Source: Phycisphaeraceae bacterium (GTDB lineage: Bacteria; Planctomycetota; Phycisphaerae; Phycisphaerales; SM1A02). Taken from it: 64,000 bases of DNA. Below are positions 26,741 to 33,204 of the stretch, piece by piece; the first letter of the stretch is position 1, and the number at the start of each line of letters is the position of its first letter. The translations under genes were made by a program, and so were the position numbers. The DNA lies in assembly GCA_019636755.1 (NCBI GenBank), contig JAHBWZ010000002.1:496001-560000 (forward strand), given 5' to 3'. Below the pieces are notes generated by a model, which did no database searches, was not told the DNA's origin, and saw only the letters and a list, made by a program, of their open reading frames with translations.

Positions 26741-28039
26741 ATGCCCATCACGCGCACCATTCGCCTGATGGTCCTCCTGCTGCTGGCGCTCGTCGCGTCA
26801 GGCATGACGAGCTCGCCTGCGCATGGCACCCAGGTCCGCGGGCCGCATGACCACCATCAGACCACCGGCGCGGTCACGTTCGCTGACTCCCTGCTGCTCC
26901 AGGGGAACTGGGGCAACCCGGGCCTGGGCGATCTCAACCAGGACGGCACGGTCGACTTCTCGGATCAGTTGATCCTCACCGGGGCGTACGCGTCCGCGCT
27001 GCCGCGCGGCCTGGGCCTGTCGACGGACGGGAACGTGATCGGGTTCACGGGTCACGTGTTCGACGCGGAGACCGGCCTGCTGCTCGCGCGCCTGCGCGTG
27101 CATGACGCGGTGGTGCCTGGCCGGTGGCTGTCGCGCGACCCGGCGGGGTTCGTGGACGGGATGAACCTGTACGTGTACGTGCGGGGGAATCCGCTGGTGT
27201 GGTGGGATCCGCTGGGGATGTGGATCTTCAGGTGGCTGGGTCTGGCAACAGACCAGAGCGCAGCCGGTGCAACCACGACCGGGTGGGATGTTGCCGACGC
27301 CTATGTGACCGGATTCGTGAAGGGAATCGGCGAGGCCGCCGCCAATACGAAGGCTGGCATCGAAGGCGGCCTGAAGACCGTCATCATCGGCGGCGGCGTG
27401 ACGCTGGGTCTCGTTGACGAGCGGCACCTCGACGAGGTCCCGATCGCGGCGGCCATGATGGATCGGGTCATGGAGGGGAACGAAGGTTCGCTGCTGGGCG
27501 ACTTCGCCCGCATCTCGACGGTCGAGCCGTTGGCGGCGATGCGTGACGGCATTCTGTCGGGCGACCCGGAGGCCGCGGGCGCTGCGCTGCGAGGCTTCGG
27601 TCTGTTCATCCTGACTCGGCAGTGCGTGAGAGGGCGCACGGGTCGGATGGTGGATGATGGGGTGGATGCCGCAAGGGGGGTAAGGTACGGGCCTCTGAAC
27701 AGGGGACCGCTGCCGGATGGGGTCGCGAACACATTCCGCGGTGGGTCATACACCGGCACGACGGTCTCGGAGCCGACGATGCTCTACAGAGTGCACGGTG
27801 GCACAGCCGGAGAGGTTGGGCAGTTCTGGACCCGGACACCACCAGCCGGCCCACTGCAATCACAGATCGATCTTGCCCTCAATCCTGCTTGGGGAAATAC
27901 CGCGACGCAGGTCACGACGATTCGGGTGCCTGCAGGAACTACGATCTTCGAAGGGTTTGCGGCCGGTCAGGGCGGGCTCGTCGGAGGTGGAAGCCAAGTC
28001 GTCATCCCCAGCGTCAACCCCGCGTGGATAGTCCGATGA
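26741..28039 (+). CDS. Secreted short RHS-core toxin (cassette 3)
   Basis: The 432-residue protein has a related signal peptide (MPITRTIRLMVLLLLALVAS), the shortened join GTQVRGPHDHHQTTGAVTF, one intact EF-hand loop, the RHS core to WWDPLGMW and then a new tip. The terminal domain (TMLYRVHGGTAGEVGQFWTR, DLALNPAWGNTATQVTTIRV, then FEGFAAGQGGLVGGGSQVV) shares with cassette 1 the order YR...QFW(S/T)...Glu. An ADP-ribosyltransferase-like toxin is possible but unproven. The stop overlaps the next gene by ATGA. The open frame extends to 26594; ATG 26741 starts the signal peptide. Confidence 0.82.
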   Translation: MPITRTIRLMVLLLLALVASGMTSSPAHGTQVRGPHDHHQTTGAVTFADSLLLQGNWGNPGLGDLNQDGTVDFSDQLILTGAYASALPRGLGLSTDGNVIGFTGHVFDAETGLLLARLRVHDAVVPGRWLSRDPAGFVDGMNLYVYVRGNPLVWWDPLGMWIFRWLGLATDQSAAGATTTGWDVADAYVTGFVKGIGEAAANTKAGIEGGLKTVIIGGGVTLGLVDERHLDEVPIAAAMMDRVMEGNEGSLLGDFARISTVEPLAAMRDGILSGDPEAAGAALRGFGLFILTRQCVRGRTGRMVDDGVDAARGVRYGPLNRGPLPDGVANTFRGGSYTGTTVSEPTMLYRVHGGTAGEVGQFWTRTPPAGPLQSQIDLALNPAWGNTATQVTTIRVPAGTTIFEGFAAGQGGLVGGGSQVVIPSVNPAWIVR

Positions 28040-28335
28040 CGTCGCGAAAGAGCTGGATGACGCCGCGGGAGATCAGGTCACCTGGTGAGCTTGCCGAAGT
28101 GATCCGCAGCGTTACCGAGGCGGTTCGTGCCGGTGACTTGCGCGCTGTCACTCCAAACAATCCGCCTCTCGGAGCAGCGATTGATATCCGGCAGATCGCT
28201 CCTGGAGGCCCGTGGCCAGACTACCTGGAGCTTCACTTCGCAGATGCACAGACAGGCGAGCGCTTCAGGCTGGTCGCCGAGACCTATCACGGAGCTGGTG
28301 GTCTTTGGGAGCTAGTGGACGAGCCACCGACATGA
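28036..28335 (+). CDS. Candidate immunity protein of cassette 3
   Basis: A 99-residue soluble protein (MTSRKSWMTPREIRSPGELA; later LELHFADAQTGERFRLVAET) begins in an ATGA overlap with the cassette 3 toxin. Its own stop overlaps the next toxin start as ATGA. Toxin, immunity and next toxin thus form one tightly coupled run. Confidence 0.72.
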   Translation: MTSRKSWMTPREIRSPGELAEVIRSVTEAVRAGDLRAVTPNNPPLGAAIDIRQIAPGGPWPDYLELHFADAQTGERFRLVAETYHGAGGLWELVDEPPT

Positions 28336-28895
28336 GAGGGACCGGATACGTGTCCAGCCGCGACCCTCTCCTCGCGATCCTGTGCGTCCTCGCGAGCCTC
28401 CTTGTCCCGGCGATCGCGTCGGCGAACTCGGCCGCGGGCGCCGAAACTCTCGCCTGGGCTTTCGACCTCCAGGATCAGGTCGGCGTCAAGGTCGAGCGCT
28501 CGCTAACTTTCGCACTGCACCAGGGATGGGCGCCGACGTACGATCAACTCGCGTCCGATTCCCTCCTTGCCGCAAGGGGGGGAGCGCACAGCGCTGCGAA
28601 CGCCGTACGGTTGAATCGCCAGCTTGCGGCGCAGGAGATCGCGGGAGGCCATGCGTTCGGGAAGCACGCTGGCGAGTTCGCGGATCTCGGGATCCAGACT
28701 CGCCAGCAGTTTGCGAGCCACATCGAGAACATCATGAACTACCCGTCGGCCACGCGGGCACTCAGCAATGGACGCACGGCCTTCTGGGACAATGCAACGG
28801 GGACGGTGGTCATCAGGAACCCGTCAGCCGTGGATGGCGGAACGGCGTTCCGCCCGACGACGGGTATGTCGTACTTCACCGACACTCTCAAGTAA
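28332..28895 (+). CDS. Stand-alone secreted toxin candidate without RHS core (cassette 4)
   Basis: This 187-residue protein starts at ATG 28332 in an ATGA overlap. It has its own signal peptide (LLAILCVLASLLVPAIASA) and no RHS or EF-hand part. The C-terminal domain reads GGHAFGKHAGEFADLGIQTR, QFASHIENIMNYPSATRAL, NGRTAFWDNATGTVVIRNP and DGGTAFRPTTGMSYF. The HAF.KH start and the TAFW...VVI...GGTAF strands recall small RNase toxins of the BECR type. The assignment is from memory of such tips. The frame opens at 28212 inside the previous gene. Confidence 0.72.
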   Translation: MRGTGYVSSRDPLLAILCVLASLLVPAIASANSAAGAETLAWAFDLQDQVGVKVERSLTFALHQGWAPTYDQLASDSLLAARGGAHSAANAVRLNRQLAAQEIAGGHAFGKHAGEFADLGIQTRQQFASHIENIMNYPSATRALSNGRTAFWDNATGTVVIRNPSAVDGGTAFRPTTGMSYFTDTLK

Positions 28896-28906
28896 GGACG
28901 CCTGCC

Positions 28907-29242
28907 ATGTCCCTGCTGCACTGCACTGAGGAGGATCGCAGGATCATCGCCGACTCTCTGAAGGCTGCGGTGGAAGGACCGTTCTTCCCTGACTGGGAGT
29001 TCTCGACGCTCTTCGGGTTACAACGGGCCGAAGTAGCCGAGATTGCTCGTGCTTGGCCAAAGGTCGAAGAGTCCGACGATCGAGTCGATCTTGCCGTAAA
29101 CAACGCCCTTGGCAACCTTGCCGGATACCCTCACGGCCACGAGCAGGAATGGGAGCGGTTCCTCTCTGTGCCGCCAGCGCGACTGTTGGACACGCTGAAA
29201 CGCTGGCGACTTCCACATGGCGCGAGTCCGACGAGACCCTGA
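28907..29242 (+). CDS. Candidate immunity protein of the stand-alone toxin
   Basis: A 111-residue protein starts at ATG 28907, 11 bases after the toxin stop, behind AAGG. Features include ADSLKAAVEGPFFPDWEFST, LFGLQRAEVAEIARAWP and NNALGNLAGYPHGHEQEWE. I recall similar small proteins next to bacterial toxin tips but cannot name a family. The role is inferred from position. Confidence 0.7.
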   Translation: MSLLHCTEEDRRIIADSLKAAVEGPFFPDWEFSTLFGLQRAEVAEIARAWPKVEESDDRVDLAVNNALGNLAGYPHGHEQEWERFLSVPPARLLDTLKRWRLPHGASPTRP

Positions 29243-29434
29243 AGCACGCACGCGCGTGCCATTCCAGATGCCGCCTCGCCGATCGCTGACCCGGCGGGCA
29301 CCTGGCTGATGACGGCGAGGATGATCAGGTCGGGCCGCTCCTGGTGGTAACGCTCGGAGCTGACGATGACACGAGCCGTTGTCGGCGATGCAGCTGTGTT
29401 GGCCAGGCAGTTATGGATGTGTCGTAGTTTGGCT

Positions 29435-29659
29435 ATGAAAGACGATCTGATGCTCGGATGGTCCTTTGATGTTGAGGAAGTCTCAATGGCTGTCTTTCGG
29501 GTAACTGGCAGGGATCAGGACGGTCGGGTTGTCGAGAAGACTGGGTTGGACCCAGGAAGGCTACTGTGCGAATGTAAGGCGGGGCGATGTGAATCATCCA
29601 GGAAGCTCAACGCCGACAGAAACAGTCGAGAGGTCCTTGGCTGTCGCAGTGGTATATAG
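29435..29659 (+). CDS. Small orphan immunity-like gene or remnant
   Basis: Frame of 74 codons from ATG 29435 (MKDDLMLGWSFDVEEVSMAV; GRDQDGRVVEKTGLDPGRLL). The W.F.VEE.S.AVFRV.GRD..GR pattern looks like genuine small-protein sequence. It is in a locally AT-richer stretch and has no toxin next to it; its end (after LLCECK) may be damaged. The 29243-29434 gap holds nothing I recognise. Confidence 0.45.
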   Translation: MKDDLMLGWSFDVEEVSMAVFRVTGRDQDGRVVEKTGLDPGRLLCECKAGRCESSRKLNADRNSREVLGCRSGI

Positions 29660-29741
29660 GTTTCGGCTTTCTGGACAAGTGGTGAGTGTTGTTCCGGCAA
29701 CCAGTCGTTCCTGATTGCGGGAGCGATCAGGAACGCACCTG

Positions 29742-29786
29742 CGCAAGGGATGTTCAAGGGGGGCGCCAGCCCCCATTCGCGTGCGT
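29742..29786 (+). repeat. Family B repeat, plus orientation
   Basis: GCGCAAGGGATGTTCAAGGG followed by the GGGGGCGCCAGCCCCC hairpin and ATTCGCGTGCGTG. It faces the copy at 29941-30015, forming an inverted pair about 150 bases apart. Confidence 0.75.
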
Positions 29787-29940
29787 GATCATGGCGTGCG
29801 GGAAGTTACGTTGTCACGAGACGCAAGGCATCGATCGATCGTGTCGGAGCGCGGCTGAGCGCTGTCGCTCAGATCGAGCAGGCGCATGTCCTTGAGCAGA
29901 TGCAGTCGATCGCTCTCCGTATCAACGCGTTCTGAAATCG

Positions 29941-30015
29941 CACGCCAATGGGGGCTGTCGCCCCCCTTGAACCCCCCTGGCGAGGATGCGCCTCCGGCCA
30001 CCATCGGCGTGCGTC
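29941..30015 (-). repeat. Family B repeat, minus orientation, upstream of RHS copy 4
   Basis: Carries the GGGGGCTGTCGCCCCC hairpin and the extended flank TGGCGAGGATGCGCCTCCGG shared with 20943-21015. The following 180 bases up to the RHS start are also related to those upstream of copy 1. The rest of 29660-30204 contains no gene. Confidence 0.78.
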
Positions 30016-30187
30016 GCGACCGCGCCTTGACGCCATCGACTGACATCGCTCCTGCCGAGCCTCTCCTCCCGTGGAGCAGGCGTCATGTGCGGCCGCCGAC
30101 GTCGTGACTCGACCGCGCGCAATCCACGCATGGCCGGCTCCTGCCGCTCTGGTCCCGCCGCCCGTTCACGCACCCCCTCCAATCCGG

Positions 30188-30193
30188 TACGCT
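30188..30193 (+). promoter_or_regulatory. Minus-10-like element of RHS copy 4
   Basis: TACGCT again ends 11 bases before the ATG (30205), within AATCCGGTACGCTTTCCCGC. Confidence 0.45.
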
Positions 30194-30204
30194 TTCCCGC
30201 GCCC

Positions 30205-30882
30205 ATGCCCCTGCGCCGCGCCATCCACGTGATGATCGTCGCACTGCTGGCGCTGGTCGCGTCAGGCATCACGACCACGCCCGCGCATGGCACCCTGGTC
30301 CGCGGGCCGCATGACCACCATCACACCGCCAGCGCGGTCACGTTCGCTGACTCCCTGCTGCTCCAGGGGAACTGGGGCCACCCGGGCCTGGGCGATCTCA
30401 ACCAGGACGGCACGGTCGATTTCTCGGATCAGCTGATCCTCTCCGGCTCGTACGCGTCCGCGCTGCCGCGCGGCCTTGGCCTGTCGACGGACGGGAACGT
30501 GATCGGGTTCACGGGTCACGTGTTCGACGCGGAGACCGGCCTGCTGCTCGCGCGCCTGCGCGTGCATGACGCGGTTGTGCTTGGCCGCTGGCTGTCGCGC
30601 GACCCGGCGGGCTTCGTGGACGGGATGAACCTGTACGTGTACGTGCGGGGGAATCCGCTGGTGTGGTGGTGTCGGATGCCATCCAGGATCGTGTCTCGGC
30701 GATATGCGATGATCCGGCAGGGTTCCTTGAGTCATTTCCACTGCGCGCTCAGGGTGAAGCGATCTGGAAAGACCTGATCGAGCGGTGGGAGCGGGCTCGG
30801 AAGATCACTGAGCAGGATGCGGCCCTGTTCATTGCTCCGGATACGACATGGAGCTTCGTGCTGAACCTCGGCGCCGGACTCA
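30205..30882 (+). pseudogene. Broken RHS-core cassette (copy of cassette 1 tip, deleted and interrupted)
   Basis: Signal peptide, EF-hand loop and RHS core match cassette 2 closely up to YVRGNPLVWW. The sequence then jumps to the region of cassette 1 encoding VVSDAIQDRVSAICDDPAGF but in another frame, so translation goes off and stops at 30777. The join is at a shared TGGTGGT. The correct frame of the tip continues with ITEQDAALFIAPDTTWSFVL until the transposon derivative at 30883. The toxin domain and immunity gene are absent. Confidence 0.85.
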
Positions 30883-31163
30883 TACGGCTCACAGATGAGC
30901 CTCCGGCGTGATCCGTTTCGGCCAGCGGAGTTCCTTCGAGCGATGCCATCCTGCTCCGTCCAGGATCATCGCCGCGTGCACGCGCAGCCTGATGCGTGAC
31001 GCGATGCGGTCGACGATCGTCTGCATCAACTCCGTTCGTGCCCGCGCATGATGTGGCCTCCATCGGATGATGGAGGCCACGTCAGGAACAGGCACGACTG
31101 CGCGCGATCACGCGCCACCCGGACAGGCGCCGAACGGCCCGCGCGGGTCACGCTGGAGCCGAC
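30883..31163 (-). mobile_element. MITE-like deletion derivative of the IS630 element
   Basis: The ends match the intact IS: TACGGCTCACAGATGAGCC at 30883, and on the minus strand CGGCTCCAGCGTGACCC near 31163, followed by GGCCGTTCGGCGCCTG as in the IS left end. Inside, only fragments of the transposase remain (VHAAMILDGAGWHRSKELRW). One deletion joins two GGATCACGCC sites, the other two ACGGAGTYG sites. It is inserted between the broken RHS copy and the last codon of the S8 gene. Confidence 0.82.
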
Positions 31164-32921
31164 TCAGGGGCACCCGCCCCATGCCGAGAGCAGCGCCAGC
31201 AGATCGTCGAAGCCGACTTCGCCGCTGCCGTCCAGGTCCTCGGGGCAGCCCGGGCAGGGCCCCCACGCGGAGAGCAGCGCCAGCAGATCGTTGAAGCCGA
31301 CCTCGCCGTCGCCGTCGATGTCGCCGGGGCAGGGGGGGTCTGCAGGCATGGCGGCGGCGACCGCCGCGCCGGCGCTGGCAAGGCCCCAGCCGAAGACCGT
31401 GTCGTAGCCCGCCGCGCCGCGATCCTTCGCGGTGGATGCCATGATGGACTCCACGCCCGCGGGCGTGAGCGCGGGATCGGCGGAGATCACCAGCGCCGCC
31501 ACACCGGCGGCATACGGCGATGCGAACGACGTGCCGTCGATCGTCGTGTAGTTGCCGCCTTCGTAGCCGGCGCTTCCCATGCGGTCGGTCGTCAGCACCT
31601 GTTCCCCCGGCGCCATGATGAACAGGCCGGGGCCGTACTGGCTGAACGATGCACGGGCACCGCTGCTGTTGATCGCGCCCACCGCGTTGATCGAGGCGAT
31701 GCTGGCGGGATAGGAGATGGACCCGTTCCCGCCGTTGCCGGACGCGGCGAAGTGAAGCACGCCCTGCGCTCGCGTGGTGTTGAACGCCGTCGTGATCGCC
31801 GCCGACTCCGTACCGCCGCCCCAGGACGAGTTCGTGACCCGGGCGCCGGTCGTCGCCGTCCAGTTGATGCCGTTCGCCGTCCATGAGTCCTGCGACTCCA
31901 GGAACGGAAGGCAGAACCCGAACAGCGAGAGTTCATTGAAGATCTTCCCGGAGCGCACGCGACAGCCCGGCGCGATGCCGGTGATGCCCAGGCCGTTGTC
32001 GATGGTCGCCGCCACGCAGCCCGCGACCGCGGTTCCGTGGTTGTCGCACGAGCCGCCCGGCCCGCCGCCCACGGTGTTGTTCGTGAAGTTGAATCCCGGG
32101 ATCTGGCTGATGTCGTTGTGCGACTGGTCGATGCCGCTGTCCAGCACGACCACCACGACGGACGGATCGCCCATCGTCAGTTTCCACGCCTCCGGACCGT
32201 CGAGATCGTGATCGTTCGCCTGGTTCAATGCCCACTGGGAGGCGAACTGCGGATCGTTCGGAATGTGCACGAAGCGCTCCGCCCAGTAGATCATGTCGCT
32301 CTGCGCGAAGACGACGCGCGGATCCGCATCGACCAGTCCGTTGACCAGGTCCAGCACCGCGCGGGCGGTGCGGTGCGGCGTGCGCAGCCGGTACACGCCG
32401 TCCATGCCGGCGAAGTCCGGATCGAGAACCACGCCTGCGCCGTGCGCCTCGAGCAGGGCTCGTGCCGCGTCCGACGGAACGCCGGGCAGGAAGCCGATCA
32501 GCGCGTCCCCGGTCACGACGACCGGGAGCCCGCCGGTGCCGACGAAGACCGGCGAGACGAAATCGACGGCGCGGTCGCGCTCGAGCGACGCCAGCAGTGC
32601 CGACGACGTGGCACCCTCCGGGACCACCAGGTACGTCCAGCCCGGCACGGTGCTCGGTGCCTGGTCGGCCGGCGCGACACCGTGCGCCTGGAAGATCGCG
32701 GCGACGGGACCCGGCTTCGACGGGTCGATGAACGCGGCGACCATGGACCCGTCGACCTGGAGGTCGACGCGCTCGGCGAAGTATCGGTACTCGAATGCAT
32801 GGTTCCCGGACGTCGTCGAACCGGCGAGGGCGGTCGGAAGACCACCGACCGGAACGGCGACGGCGGCAAGAAGCAGCGACAGGACGCGACAGGGACGCGA
32901 GCAGCGATGACGGGGCGACAT
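31164..32921 (-). CDS. Secreted subtilisin-like serine peptidase (S8) with dockerin-like tail
   Basis: The 585-residue protein has a signal peptide (VLSLLLAAVAVPVGGLPTAL, cleaved near ALA) and a propeptide-like region. The S8 catalytic triad is Asp about 262 (VVVVVLDSGIDQSH), His about 294 (CDNHGTAVAGCVAATI) and Ser about 461 (IDGTSFASPYAAGVAAL), with oxyanion Asn in FAASGNGGNG. The tail has two EF-hand loops, GDIDGDGEVGFNDLLALLS and EDLDGSGEVGFDDLLALLS. ATG 32921 follows AAGGAG; the frame is open to 33299. Its TGA directly abuts the MITE-like element. The 32922-33204 gap contains only a doubled 15-base motif near 33168-33197. Confidence 0.92.
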   Translation of the reverse strand: MSPRHRCSRPCRVLSLLLAAVAVPVGGLPTALAGSTTSGNHAFEYRYFAERVDLQVDGSMVAAFIDPSKPGPVAAIFQAHGVAPADQAPSTVPGWTYLVVPEGATSSALLASLERDRAVDFVSPVFVGTGGLPVVVTGDALIGFLPGVPSDAARALLEAHGAGVVLDPDFAGMDGVYRLRTPHRTARAVLDLVNGLVDADPRVVFAQSDMIYWAERFVHIPNDPQFASQWALNQANDHDLDGPEAWKLTMGDPSVVVVVLDSGIDQSHNDISQIPGFNFTNNTVGGGPGGSCDNHGTAVAGCVAATIDNGLGITGIAPGCRVRSGKIFNELSLFGFCLPFLESQDSWTANGINWTATTGARVTNSSWGGGTESAAITTAFNTTRAQGVLHFAASGNGGNGSISYPASIASINAVGAINSSGARASFSQYGPGLFIMAPGEQVLTTDRMGSAGYEGGNYTTIDGTSFASPYAAGVAALVISADPALTPAGVESIMASTAKDRGAAGYDTVFGWGLASAGAAVAAAMPADPPCPGDIDGDGEVGFNDLLALLSAWGPCPGCPEDLDGSGEVGFDDLLALLSAWGGCP

Positions 32922-33204
32922 GGGGCGGGGCTCCTTCAGGACACGGGGTAGATCACAGGCTACATGAGCCGTGAGCCAGCCGGAACCGCCTGCCTGCCAT
33001 TCCGTTGCAGAAGTTCGCACGAGCACCCGCCCCGCCGGCCGCCGCGGCGGGTCGTCGTGGGCGGCGCGGCCGCGGCCTGGCCTGGGCACGGTCACGCGCG
33101 AGCGCGCTCGCCCGCTGGTCCGCTGGTCCGCGCGTCCGGTGCCCGATCCGCCCGAGCGATGCACCGGCTTCTCGGAATGGGCTTCTCGGAATGGGCCGCC
33201 CGGA

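Noticed and set aside
26594-26741. Longer N-terminus of RHS copy 3
   Set aside because: It would place a long polar stretch before the signal peptide and cross the conserved promoter box.
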